In this document: positions 36,247 through 48,290 of the stretch, piece after piece
Position numbering within the stretch: the first letter of the stretch is position 1
How the letters are laid out: each line of letters begins with the position of its first letter
Source of the DNA: Oenanthe sinensis
Lineage: Eukaryota > Streptophyta > Magnoliopsida > Apiales > Apiaceae
Assembly (NCBI GenBank): GCA_028671895.1
Contig: CM053803.1
Location: 47,180,786-47,244,785 of the forward strand
DNA length: 64,000 nt
Reading direction: 5' to 3'
Position numbers and translations under genes: made by a program
The notes under the pieces: generated by a model
What the model saw: only the letters and a program-made list of their open reading frames with translations
Told to the model about the DNA's origin: nothing
Database searches by the model: none

Positions 36247-36998
36247 TGTTAGGAATATATTCACTTGATGATTTATAAAATACTAGAACATGGTCTAACA
36301 TAGTTTATCTATAACAAGTCCTTCTAATTTCTGAACTTTTATATGTTCAGAGTCTAGATAGTCAACATCGATTTATATATGTCATTTGTAGTTAAAAGAT
36401 TTTTAGAAGAAAATGAAACCAGAGTCTGGATGCAAATCAGAGTCTGGAAGTCGATGAGAGTCTATAGACTATCAGAGTCTATAGTCTATCAGAGACTGAA
36501 GATCATCAGAGTATGAAGTTTTTCAGAGTCTATAGAGCTGAACCTGAATTTATAAGGTGATCACAGTAATGGAAAGTCTTCGAAGATAAAGAAAATTATA
36601 TTACAGATATTCTATGAGAAGGAAATAAAATTTCAGAAGAAAACTCTCAACTAATAATTAGGAATTCTATTCTTATTATAATTTGATTTTCTGTTGTTAG
36701 TTGATAGGCAGATCTCTATATAAACACTCTATGTAAGCTAATTTATTTGTCAAAGTTTTGTGAGAGCATAGAGATAGAGAGAGTTGTTATGATAAATACA
36801 GAGAAGTTGCTATGGTTTGTGTACACCCTAGGAGAGTTTGTATTCATAAATCAATAATACAAACAGTCCTTATTCACATCTTTGTGTTTGTTCTTTGTTT
36901 TTAATTCAAGCTTTAAATTTATATAGAGTTGATTTTAATCAGGAAAAAAGAGCACACAAGTATTCAACCCCCCTTCTACTTGTGTAACTGGGAAAATA
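36247..36998 (+). repeat. 5' LTR of element N
   Basis: Starts TGTTAGGAATATATTC and ends GGGAAAATA (GGGAAAACA in the 3' copy). The TATA box CTCTATATAAACAC is near 36714. U3 carries about ten copies of (C)AGAGTCT and a perfect AGTCTATAGACT palindrome at 36459-36470. The C-tract AACCCCCCTTCTAC lies about 30 bp before the end. Confidence 0.9.
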
Positions 36999-37000
36999 AT

Positions 37001-37013
37001 TGGTATCAGAGCC
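37001..37013 (+). other. Primer-binding site of element N
   Basis: TGGTATCAGAGCC, an exact match to the common plant Met-tRNA primer site, 2 bp after the LTR. Confidence 0.9.
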
Positions 37014-37051
37014 TAACGTTTAAAATCGATCAAAGATTTCTGGAAACAAAG

Positions 37052-38688
37052 ATGGCAATTTTAAGATTCCTATGCTTAAGAGAAACGAATACACCCAATG
37101 GAAGTTTAAGATGATGCACCATCTAGAAGATAAAAACCCTGACTATCTTGACATGATTCATGATGGACCCTCTGTGCCCTCAAGGCTTGTTCCTCAAATC
37201 ACTGAAGAAGGAAAAATAATTGAAGAGGACTTTGTTAACAAACCAAAGGCTGAGTGGTCAAAGGAGGAAAATGAGAATGTTCTCAAGGAGGCAAAAGTGA
37301 AAAATATTCTCTTTAACAGTTTAGAATCTGTTCTAACAAACTGTGTAATATCATGGAAAAATGCTAAAGAGATGGATACTAAACTTGAAATGCACTGTGA
37401 ATGAATTAAGGATGTCAAGAAGAATGCAAGGTATATGCTAATTCTAGAGTTTGAGTATTTTGAAGCAAAATATGGAGAAACCATCACTGAGATGTATGAT
37501 AGGTTTACTAAACTCTTAAATGAGATGGATATTCTTGGTAAGGTGTATGGCTCTGAAGACACAAACACCAAGTTTTTGAGAGCCCTTCCTGAAGTGTGGG
37601 ACAACAAAACTACTGCAATAAGGGAAGCTAGAGATTTGGATGAAATAACTCTAGAAGAATTGTATGTTAGACTCAAGACATATGATTTAGAGATGCAACA
37701 GAAAAAGAACAAGAAATCTGGAAAACCAAAATCTGTAGAACTCTTGATGGAGACTGAGAAAAAACAACAGGAAGAACCCAAGGAAGCAAGAATCAAGGAG
37801 AAAAAGAAGAAGCGTAAAATTGTTTTTGAGTCAGAGTCTACTGATACAAACTCTGATTATGATGATGAGATTGATATGAGTCAAATGATGGCTATGTTTG
37901 CTAAGAATTTTAAAAGGATGAAATTCAAGAAAAGAACTGGAAAATTCAACAATAGGCCATCATTCAGGAAAGAAGATGAAAAGGTTTATAAGAGAAAAAA
38001 CACTATAATCAAGCTTGATAAGGCAAAAGTCAAGTGTTTCAACTATGGAATATTGTGACACTTTGCTAGTGAATACAGAAAAACAAAAAGTCAAGGCTAA
38101 GGAAAGGTACTTTTCTAAACATGAAATGATTGGGCAGATTCAAGCTCAGAGGATGAAATAGATCATGATAATCTTGCATTGATGGCATTCTCCTCAGAAA
38201 ATTTAGAGTCTCTCATTGGTACATCATCTCCAAAGACTCATGTATCAATCTTTTCTCCTAAATCCTTACTCAATTTAGACTCTGATGGTATGAAAACTGT
38301 TCAAAATGAGATTAATAAGATAATGATAAATTGTAGGTCTATCACTAATGACAATGATAGGTTAACAGAAGAAAATTTTACCCTGATAAGCAAGAATAAC
38401 CATTTAGAGTTTGAGTTAGTGTTTATGGAAGAATACAAAAAGGATTCTGAGAAATGCCGGCACAACTACACTGCAGTCTTAAAAGCCTATGACTTTATTA
38501 AGAAAGAACTAGAGGAAGAAAGGCTTAAGTTCAAAGTGTGTACAGACTTTGGAAGAAAAGTTCAGGAAATTCTCAACAATCAAAATGTATGTCAAACTAC
38601 TGGTCTAGGCTATGACAAGAGTCAAGGAAAGAGACCTATTGTTGAGAATGATAACAATGTAGAAGCTAGCCAAGTCAATAAGACTTAG
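37052..38688 (+). pseudogene. Gag of element N, with damaged zinc knuckle
   Basis: The ATG at 37052 is one base out of frame with the gag reading frame, which is open from 37072 (MLKRNEYTQWKFKM). Pieces at 37072-37404, 37435-38058 and 38179-38688 align in order with the gags of I and C. They are followed by a Glu/Lys-rich, coiled-coil-like tail. The knuckle near 38035-38085 has its second and last Cys replaced by Tyr and contains a stop. Gag of I also has Tyr at the last position. SES and NSD residues come from the CAGAGTCT motif. As it stands, the copy cannot make a full Gag. Confidence 0.8.
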
Positions 38689-39315
38689 GACAAGAAAACT
38701 TACACCCTTGTTAAGTTTATGACTTCTGAATTTAAGACCGAGTTACCTAAAGAAACCACAAACTCATCTGTCAATAATCCCCCTGCCGTTGACAAAAAGA
38801 CAAATGAATTATGAGAAAAGAAACTTAAGAAAAACATAAACATAGGTTTTTTTTTATCAAAGTCCAAGTTAATGGAAAGGCTATATAACTTACCAGAGTC
38901 TGGGAAAGCTAGAAGGAACATGAATGGTAATGAAGGTATCAAAAAGGCAATTAATGCAATCCATGCCAGGAATTTTCTACATAATAACTTGGATGCATTA
39001 ATAATGGTAGAACCATATGAGGATGCATGTGATTGAAGAAAGTTAGAAGAAGGGACTAGTGCACCAGTGGTGAATAGTGACAAAGGTGCTCAGTCTGCCT
39101 CACCCATACAAGAACCACATAGTCAGAGGTTGGGTAATAGTGGGGCATGGGAGCATGCTAATAGGCCCTCTTTGAAAACTCAACAAATTGCTGATAAGAA
39201 CCTCAATGATATGGGATGACATACTATGATGGATGCTCATAAAAAAATTCCATAATATATTCTATCAGAGTCTATTCACTTTGAGGGGGATGACATACTC
39301 TGATGGTAAAGCATA
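38689..39315 (+). other. Post-gag tail of element N
   Basis: About 630 bp with short open pieces in changing frames and no pol motif. Fragments suggest the region after gag joined to the region before the 3' LTR, as expected if the whole of pol was deleted. No gene can be supported here. Confidence 0.5.
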
Positions 39316-39318
39316 AAT

Positions 39319-39328
39319 AGGGGGAGAT
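39319..39328 (+). other. Polypurine tract of element N
   Basis: AGGGGGAGAT directly before the 3' LTR start at 39329. Confidence 0.85.
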
Positions 39329-40081
39329 TGTTAGGAATATATTCATTTGATGATGTACAAAATACTAGAACAGGGTCTAGCATAGTTTATCTATAACAAG
39401 TCTTTCTAATATCTGAACTTTTATATAATCAGAGTCTAGATAGTCAACATCCATTTATAGATGTCATTTGTACTTTGAATATTTTTAGAAGAAAATGAAA
39501 CCAGAGTCTGGATGCAAATCAGAGTTTGGAAGTCGATCATAGTCTATAGACTATCAGAGTCTATAGTCTATCAGAGACTGAAAATTATCATAGTCTGAAG
39601 TTTTTCAGAGTCTATAGAGCTAAAGCTGAATTTAGAAGGTGATCACAGTAATTGAAAGTCTTCGAAGATAAAGACAATTATATTGCAGATATGCTATGGG
39701 AAGGAAATAAAATTTTAGAAGAAAACTGTCAACTAATAATTAGGAATTATATTCCTATTATAATTTGATTTTCTATTATTAGTTGATATGCAGATCTCTA
39801 TATAAACACTCTATGTAACCTAATTTATTTGTCAAAGTTTTGTGAGAGCATAGAGATAGAGAGAGTTGTTGTGATAAACACAGAGAAGCTGTTAGGGTTT
39901 GTGTACACCCTAGGAGAGTTTGTATTCATAAATCAATAATACAAACAATCCTTATTCATATCTTTGTATTTGTTCTTTGTTTTTAATTCAAGCTTTAAAT
40001 TTATATTGAGTTGATTCTAATCAAGTAGAAAGAGTACACAAGTATTCAACCCCCCCTTCTACTTGTGTAACTGGGAAAACA
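39329..40081 (+). repeat. 3' LTR of element N
   Basis: 753 bp, TGTTAGGAATATATTC to GGGAAAACA. It has the same TATA box, C-tract and AGAGTCTATAGACT-type array (39490-39620) as the 5' copy. Confidence 0.9.
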
Positions 40082-40115
40082 AGAGAAGAAAAGGAGAAAA
40101 AAGCCAATTATGATA

Positions 40116-41239
40116 TATTATCCCCCAGAACAATGCCAATATGATTTGTAGAAGGGGTGCGGTTGAATACAAATTATCAAAACTTTTTCTGTTTTAATAA
40201 TTATTTTTAAGGTTTGAGTTTTTAAGAGAACATATATATGAACAAATGAAACTAAAAATAAATTGAACAAAGATATTTAAAAAAACTGATGGATTGGTTT
40301 TTCTATTAGTTTATATTTGCTCAATTTTTCTATGTTAATAAAACCTAGCTTTGTTTTTACAAAGTTAGGAAAGAAATCAACTGTTCTTTCAAAGTGCTCT
40401 AAGGCTGAACAGTTGATTCAAGAAATATTGTCTAACTTCTGTATATTTTTTAACAATGCTACCACACTTATTTATATATCACAAGTGTGTTTTTACAATA
40501 CCTATTCTAGGATTGTTTCTTTTCTATCTTTCCTTTTTACCTTTTTCTATTCTAGGAAAAGGTTGGAAAGATAGCTTCTGTTTGAGTCTTCACAGTCATC
40601 ATAAACTCTCTTCCATAGGTTTGCTTTTGTCCTTTGGATCTCTGACAGATAGCCTTTTTGTGTTGTCTCAATCAATTGATAATTTACTGTAAGCATATCA
40701 ATTGATCCTTCCTTTTATCCATCAACTGATGTTCTTCTTCGATTGATCTTTATATCCATCGATTGATAAATGATGACTTATCGATTGATAGATGTTATCA
40801 ATCGATATATCAATCGATGGGTCTTCATATCAGTTGATGGTCTTCAATAATTGACTTGGCTTCTTCAATTGATCTTCTATCCATCGATGCTTCAATATCA
40901 AATGATCATCCTTCACTTGTATAATATTCTTGTCTTCAAATAATTATTACAATTTGATAGTCTAAGCTACACATCAGTTGATGACCTATATCAATCGACT
41001 CTAACATCAATTGGTGAAAATAATATCAATTGACTTACACATTATCGATTGAAATAGATTAAGTACACCTATACTACAATCCATATTATCAGTTGATTCA
41101 CATAAATATTTCAACTGATAAATGGTTTCCTGATCAATTGATATTTATAATTTTCATATCAATTGATCAGTTACATCAATTAAAATTTCTATGATTTTAA
41201 GATTAAAGTTATCATCAAATTACATGTAGATTTCTAACA
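40116..41239 (-). repeat. 3' LTR of element F
   Basis: On the minus strand it starts TGTTAGAAATCTACATG at 41239 and matches the C LTR throughout U3. The end near 40116 is placed by alignment with the LTR end at 62314. The TATA box (GATATATAAA) is at 40471-40480. From 40665 to 41175 the ATCAATTGAT, ATCGATTGAT and ATCCATCGAT variants are very dense. A polypurine-like TATGGGGAGAT (minus strand) abuts at 41240-41250. Confidence 0.8.
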
Positions 41240-41468
41240 ATCTCCCCATATTTGTATCTGTGACATGAACAGGCATAAATCTACTTGATGATAACAAAAC
41301 CCTTAATTATTTTTATTCAGATATAATCAAGAAATTTAAATAGCACTTTGAATTTGGAAGTACCAGTTGATGTGTGATTTCTGAAAGCTGCTCCAATGTC
41401 TTCTAATCTTCATGGTATTCATTCACCACTCACTTCTTCTTCTTTTTCTTCTCAGCATTTTCTTTTAG

Positions 41469-44400
41469 TTATCTCATGAAGGAACTCCTCAATATTGCTT
41501 CATCTTCATCAGTATCTCTAAGTTGCCTCATTAGGTAGTGGATTTCTTCATCTGTGATTTTGTCAAGATATTTGTAGATATCAAAGAACTTTGTATTGCC
41601 TTTCACATATGTAAAAATCATTGCATATTTTAGCTCCAACACCACCTTTTTGACTTGAAACTTCCATAGCTTAAGAGGTGAATCAGGTTCAGCTTTAACC
41701 TTTGCTCTCATTAGCTTTGAAATTTGATGTTGAATTTCCTGAGCAATTATTGTATTGAGTTTGCACCTTCTGTTGAGTATGGGTAGAATGGTTTTCAGGA
41801 CATTGTAGCTTTGCTTCATTATCACCTTCATTGAGTAAGTAATTTTTGCTCCATTCTCATATTCCAACCTCATTGATTCTTCTTGGTTAGAAGTTGCAGG
41901 GTGAGTTCTTACTCCTATAAACCCTTTTTCACTTACTACTGGTATTCCTTTTATGTCTCATCCTTCAATTGTCACTTCCTCATTGACTTGAGGATTTTCC
42001 TTAACCATCTTTTCCTGAGTAGAATTTGTCTTTTTCTTAGCCATAATAATTTTCCTCCTTTTTTTAGTGGTTGTCTTCCAATTGATCTTCTATATTCCAT
42101 TGCATTTCCAATTTCCTAGCAATCTCTTCATTCTCCTTTTCTCTCTTTGCATCATCTGACATTCCTGAAGAGATGACTCCTTGAAAAAGCTTCTGGCCAA
42201 CTGGCTTCTTCTTTTCCTTTTCTTCTTCAATCATTATTTCTTTCCCCTTTTTCTTCTCTTCAAGGGCTTCAAGATCAATTACTAGAAAGGCTTCTGCATT
42301 TGAATTGCTTTCTTTAGCAGCCTTCTGTGCATTTTCATTGACAACCTTTGTCTGAGCAATGAACTCATCCAAATTTTCTTCTTCTGCAGCCTTTGTCACC
42401 AACTCAGTGTTCTTCTTTAGATCTTCAGTTCTTTTCCTTTCCCTCTCAATCATTGCTTGAGTTTCTTTCTGCATAGAAATTCTTCTAGCTTCTAGTTCAT
42501 CTTCAAACTTTTTCAAATCTTTCTTTTTCTGTTCTAAGTCATCATGGTTGACTTAGATGACTTTGAAGATTGTCTTCTATCCCTGTTACTCTTATTTTTA
42601 GTAACCATTTTAGTTGTAACACCACCAATACTACTGATTCTACCAACACCAAAACCATCAACACAACCACTGCCAGATTTATCATTACCATCCTTCTTCT
42701 TAGCATTCTCCCCCTTTTTGTTATGATCAATTTGAGGAGGTGGTGTCATCTTGTCTGGAAACTTTTGAAGAATGGAGGCATGTAGAACTTGGCCTTTGAT
42801 GATGTCATCCATTTTCTTTTCTAGAGAATCCACTCTTGTTTCCAAGGCTGTAAAATTCTTGGATTCTTTGAAAAACTTGTCCTTGATTTGAGCCATATTA
42901 TTCATTGGAAGCTTCTTATCCAATCTTCTTTGCAATGAATCCTTGTTAGAAATGATAGATCCTTTGATAATCTCCAATTCTCTCTTCACTCCTGTCACTG
43001 TGATCTTTTGAATCTTTAATGACTCCCTCATACAATTGGCAATTCACCTTTGAATGTGATCTGCAATTTCTGCTTCGACCATTACTCTCTTGTATTGAGA
43101 AAGAATATCAGTTTCAGCAGTTTCTAAAGAACCATCAATGGTACTCAGCCATGGCTCTTTATCAGAATCATCTTCTAACTCTTCAGGTGACATATAACAT
43201 GTATATGTTGTATTGGAAATACTTTCCTTCAGATTCCTAGTCCTTTGCTCAGTGTGCTCAATCTCTAGAATTTGCTTTGCATTTCTGTTGGATGAAGTAG
43301 CTAAATCCTGATATCTTGGATCAAGATGAATAAAGTTACTTGGATCCAATTCTCCTTCACTCCTGTGCATATAATAGAATTATTTTATCTTCATTTTCCT
43401 TATTAACTCCACTCCCACTTGCTTCTGCATTAGGGACTCCCCCTATCTCCTTCACTTCTTCTTCCTCTGACATTAACTCATTCTCCAACTCCTGTGCATA
43501 TAATAGAATTATTTTATCTCTCTCACTCATCTCTCTATTTTGCATCAGGATCTCATCCTGAAATCTCGCCTCTCCCTCACTCATAATTTGTGCACCTTCA
43601 AAGTTAGGACCCTCATGTGTTTCTCTCAGATTCCTGGAAGAAATAGGAATGACCTCACTCACTCCATCTCCCTTTGCCAGGCTGCAATCCTGCATCTCAC
43701 TCAATTCACTCAATCCTAAGAGTGTTAGTGAAACATCAATTGATTGAGTATCAATTGATGTATAAAAAATAACAGTTGAGGTGTTTGGGATATCCATCGA
43801 TTCATGCATACCAATCGATTGATCTTGAGTATCAATCAATGGCTTATCAATCGATGGTTGAATATCAATTGAAGAGGGAACATCAAATGATGGATAAAAA
43901 TATTTGAGGTTATTATTTGAGAAGTGATATTTGAGATAATATGAGAGATTGAATCCTGAATTTTCTGGGAGGAAAATTCAAGAGAGAGTGTTGACTTATC
44001 CTTGATTATCAAAGAAAGAGAATTTGAAAATGCCTGATTATCTATCAGAATATTTTTTGAAGAAATTTGATGTTGTGGGGAATAAGAATAGAAGAAATTG
44101 GAATTGAGAGAGAATGGGGCTGCATCTCATTATTTATATGAGATGCATCAAACTGACTTTGAGAAGGCTCCATCAAATTTTCCTGTGATTTTGCAGTGTG
44201 TGTTTCCCCATGTGCAATTATTACTTTCTTCCTTCTCCTTTCATATGATTTGGGGATTTTGGCTTTTGTGTCCCCATCTTGGTTCTGTGCCCATGGTTGT
44301 GTGCTCTTTTCAATATCAACATCCTTTTGGGAGGATGCCAATAGAGATGTGGTAATTTACTTTTTAACATCTACAGCCTTTTGAGAGACCGTGGAGTGAC

Positions 44401-45469
44401 TTAATTTAGGTTGCACACCCTCACTCTCCTTATTCTTCTAGGTTCTTTTACGTTCCCCAGTTCCCTCACCACCTACATCCTCCTCTAGTTTATCTACCAC
44501 AATAGGTGTTTTTCTTTTCTTTGTTTTTACAACAACAGGTTTTTGGGAACCTGTTGAGGTTGGCTTCTTAGATTTAGATTTTGAAATAGGTTGTGTGGCT
44601 TGGGTAGGAGGGTTGGGGTCATTGCTAACACCCTCCATGACCACAGAAGGAAAATAAGTTTGGGGATTGGAAGAAGTTAGGGTAGAGATAAATACCTGAA
44701 CAAAAGGTGGATAGATCAATTTCACATTACTATGAAGATTGATCCTTACCAAGTCCTTGAAGACTCTTTTGTTTTGGACCCAACAATCCAAAGCTTCTGT
44801 ACTTCTGTCAATATCAATATCCTTGACAAAATGGTTAATAATAATCATGATAAATCTAGTATAGTAAATATGATTAGACCTATTAATCTTATTTCCCAAT
44901 TTGACAGATATTTCATTGAGTAATAGGGTTCCTAAGTTGAGATATCTATCATATAAAATGCTATGACCTACTTATTGCATACTTGTAGTTATTGTATCAA
45001 AATTACTAACTTTACTAGAGAAAAACTTTATTATAGCATCAAAGAAGTATGACCATTCTTTTCTTAGATTCTTTCTAACTATACTACCTAAACTAGCATC
45101 AAGAGCAGTGTAATTGATTTCCCTAAGCATGGTTCTAATGTCTGTGTCAGTGGGTGCATTTTCAGTATTGTTTGCTGGAATATTTAAACACTCACCCAAG
45201 ACTACAGTGGTTAGAATATACCTTTGTCCTTTGCAATTAAAGGAAATTGAAGAAAAATCATCTTCTACCTCTGTTGTTGTCCATAATTCTTCAACTAGAT
45301 TGCACAATATCTTTGGTGCTTCTATGAGGGCCTTTGAGATTCTTGAACTTCTCAGGAATTCCATTAGTGGAAGAAATTCTATTGGGGCTTCCTCCACCAT
45401 AGTGCACACAACAAAGTTGTTGAGTTCATAGTAAAATCCTGATTGTGAGATCTTCTTTGATGATGCCAT
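41469..45469 (-). pseudogene. Extra (env-like) ORF of element F, about 4 kb
   Basis: The longest copy of the extra ORF. It starts at 45469 (MASSKKISQSGFYYEL) and can be followed in pieces to 41469: the N-terminal domain (44972-45469), its continuation (44438-44899), a Lys/Ser-rich part, Ser-Ile-Asp repeats (43735-43885), a conserved middle part (42534-43370), a Glu/Lys-rich coiled-coil-like stretch (42064-42516) and a C-terminal block (41469-41873). The repaired length would be near 1,300 residues, similar to a whole gag-pol. Stops and frameshifts occur between the pieces. Homologous parts are in C, H and, for the N-terminus, D and I. I see no transmembrane segment or signal peptide. Confidence 0.7.
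43366..43520. repeat. Local direct duplication inside F's extra ORF
   Basis: CTCCTGTGCATATAATAGAA followed by TTATTTTATC occurs at about 43360-43390 and again at about 43489-43520. This duplicates the residues DKIILLYAQE in the protein. It is absent as a duplication from the related H sequence. Confidence 0.7.
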
Positions 45470-46154
45470 AGTAATGTTCGTAGATTTAAAAATAAAATAA
45501 CTGGCAAACTTGTTAGTGTTGAAGCAAGAATATTAATTAGCAATAAGCAGGTTAGGGTTCTTAACAACAGAGAGTTAAAGATTGAGTTCGTAGATAGAGA
45601 AAAATAAGAAGATAAAGAAATCGTTAATAAAATTGCAAGTAAGAATTAAAAGAACTTTTAATCTCACTATTTAAATTTACCGAGTTACCAATCAATTTCT
45701 TACTCAATATAGAACTTAATCGACCGTTGGAAGAAAAATGAAAAGTAGAAATTACCATTTTTAGCAATCGACGGTTATACATACAAGGATGTATATATCA
45801 ATCAATTGATAAAATAAGTAATCAACAACTAGATATTGTACAGGTCGATTGATGACATGGACCCTAAAAATTCCAGGTCATCGATTGATAACTAACTTAT
45901 CCATCGACAGGTACGACTATCCATCGATAAATAAATATATCATTAATTGATATATTTATTTGCCAATAGCTGCAAATATCCATTGATAAACAAATATATC
46001 ATCAATTGATATATTTATTTATCGATAACTTTAGATATCCATTGATATGTAAAATGTTTATCAGTTGATTATAGAAGAATCAATATATTAACATAGTCAA
46101 TGGTTACAAACTAGAAACTAACATAAATAAGTAACTTGTCAGACATTTAATAGA
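45470..46154 (-). promoter_or_regulatory. Pol to extra-ORF spacer of F: ATCAATTGAT array plus TATA-like box
   Basis: The array runs from about 45795 to 46070 with many ATCAATTGAT, ATCGATTGAT and ATCCATTGAT variants. A TATA-like TTTAAATA (minus strand) lies at 45668-45675, about 200 bp before the ATG at 45469. The arrangement matches the spacers of C and D. Confidence 0.55.
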
Positions 46155-48290
46155 TTAAACATAGTTAAGCATACCTAAATCACAAACCAATCTATTGAAA
46201 GTAGATTCATATAATGGTTTGGTAAAAATGTCTGTAAGTTGTATTTCAATAGGGACAAAATATAATTCAACAGTACCATTCATTACATGTTCCCTAATGA
46301 AGTGATATCTTATGTCAATGTGCTTAGTTATGGAATGTTGCACATGATTTTCTGTTATTGCAATGGCACTTGTGTTATCACAGAAAATATGAATCTTGTC
46401 CATGTTGAAACCTTAGTCAAATAGTTGATTCCTCATCCATAATATTTGTGCACAACAACTTCCAGATGCAATGTATTCAGCCTCTGCAGTGGATATAGAC
46501 ACTAAATTTTGCTTCTTGTTAAACCATGATACAAGCTTATTTCCTAGAAATTGACAGGTGCATGTGGTACTTTTCTGTCAATTCTGTAACCTGCATAGTC
46601 TGCATCTAAATAACCAATTAGATCAAATCCAGAATCTTTAGGGTACCAAATTCCAAGATTTGGTGTTCCTTTGAGATATCTGAATATTCTTTTTACCGCA
46701 ATCAAATGAGATTCTCTAAGATTAGCCTGAAACCTAGCACAAAGACATGTAGAAAATATTATGTCTAGGCTACTTGCAGTTAAATAAAGTAATGAGCCAA
46801 CAATTCCTCTATAACTTTAAATGTCCACTTTAGCTTCCTTAGTACTCAATTCAAGTTTAGTTGCAGTGGCCATGGGATTTTTTGTAGAAGAACATTCATT
46901 TAAATCAAATTTCCTTAACAATTCAGAAATATATTTGGTTTGATTTATGAAAATACCATCTTTAACTTGTTTGACTTGCAAACCAAGGAAATAGGTAAGT
47001 TTTCCCATCATGCTCATTTTATATTTACTCTGCATCAACTTAGCAAACTTTTGACAAAGTTTCTTATTAGTTGAGCAAAAAATAATGTCATCTACATAGA
47101 TTGGAATAAGAATCATAGAACCACTAACATTTCTATGAAAGAGAGTTTTATCAACATTACTTCTTGTGAAGTGATTCTCAATCAAGAATTTAGATAGAGT
47201 ATCATACCAAGCTTTAGGTACTTGTTTCAATCCATAAAGTGCTTTGAGAAGATAATATACAAATCCAGGATGAATAAGATCAATAAAACCAGGAGTTTGA
47301 TCTACATAGACTTCTTCTTCTAGTTCTCAATTGAGAAAAGCACTTTTCACATCCATCTGATACACTTTGAAATTAGCATGAGCAACATATACTAGAAAGA
47401 TTCTGATTGCTCTCAATCTTGTAACTAGTGCAAATGTTTCATCTAAATCTATGCCTTCTTCTTGTCGGTAGCCTTTTGCAACTAATATTGCTTTATTCCT
47501 TGTCATTGTACCAGATTCATCCATTTTATTTCTGAACACCCATTTTGTACCAATGACAGACTTGTTCTTTGGTTTGGGCACCAGCTTTCATACCTTGTTT
47601 CTTTCAAACTGATTCAACTCTTCTTGCATAACAATTATCCAATCAGGATCATTCAAGGCTTCTTCAATCCTTTTTTTTCTTCTTAAGAAATGAAGCTAAT
47701 ATACAAGCATTCATTTTGAGTTTCACTTCTAGTTTTGATACCATCATTTGCATCTCCAATGATCAAATCAAAGGGATGGCTTCTTGTCCATTTCCTTTGT
47801 GGTGGTAAATTTGTCCTTAAAGATGATGCTTCATGATCATTGGAATTGTTGTGATCATTGTGATGTGATTGATTATTTGAGAACCCTCCCCCTGAGATGG
47901 ATACTCTACTTGAGGATTGTTGAGCATAGTTGTTATCCATTGAATGATTATCAATTGATGTATTATCAGTCGATTGATGATTATCAACTGATAAGTTATC
48001 TGTTGATGCATTGACATCAATTGATGGGGAATTTCTGGGTACATGATTTCTTGAAATTTCCACATCATCGTCACTTTCTTCACCATTGCTTGTTGATTCA
48101 TTTTCAAAATGCAATAGATCATGGTATCCTTTATCAAACAACCCTTGAATCTTCTTATCATCAAAGACTACATGCATAGATTCTATAACAATGTGTAATC
48201 TAAGATTGTAGACTCTATAAGCTTTGGTTATTATTCCATATCCAACAAATATAGCTTCATCTGCTTTGGCTTCAAATTTTCCCAGATTTT
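46155..48290 (-). pseudogene. Integrase end, linker, RT and RNase H of element F
   Basis: The integrase C-terminus (FVGYG…YRVYN) runs into a linker (47683-48177) with STD, SVD, SID and SMD repeats from the ATCAATTGAT motif, and a GGGFS block. RT follows at 47327-47581 and, after a stop, at 46817-47230, with YVDD intact at 47087-47098. RNase H is partly readable to the end of pol at 46155 (TKPLYESTFN). Several stops make it non-functional. The coding sequence upstream is split by the solo LTR and resumes for about 20 bp at 49842-49863. Confidence 0.75.

Larger units (their letters stand above)
36247..40081 (+). mobile_element. Element N: gag-only non-autonomous Sirevirus-type element
   Basis: A structurally complete 3,835-bp element: 5-bp duplication AGAGA (36242-36246 and 40082-40086), two LTRs of about 752 bp, an exact Met-tRNA primer site and a polypurine tract. 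The internal 2.3 kb holds a degenerate gag and a short tail but no PR, INT, RT or RNase H. It must have moved with enzymes made by another element, most likely of the same motif family as I. By eye the LTRs differ by roughly 5-7%, so it is clearly older than E. Confidence 0.9.

Noticed and set aside
37194..37796. 200-codon minus-strand ORF rich in Ser and Phe
   Set aside because: It is the antisense shadow of gag of element N, whose plus-strand frames show clear gag similarity.
40665..41175. Regularly repeated ATCAATTGAT words as a CRISPR array
   Set aside because: The repeats are about 10 bp, imperfect, irregularly spaced and found in plant retrotransposon LTRs; there are no spacers of constant size.
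41469..45469. Extra ORF as a true viral envelope glycoprotein
   Set aside because: I could not see a signal peptide, transmembrane helix or cleavage site in any copy. 'Env-like' is used only for the position.
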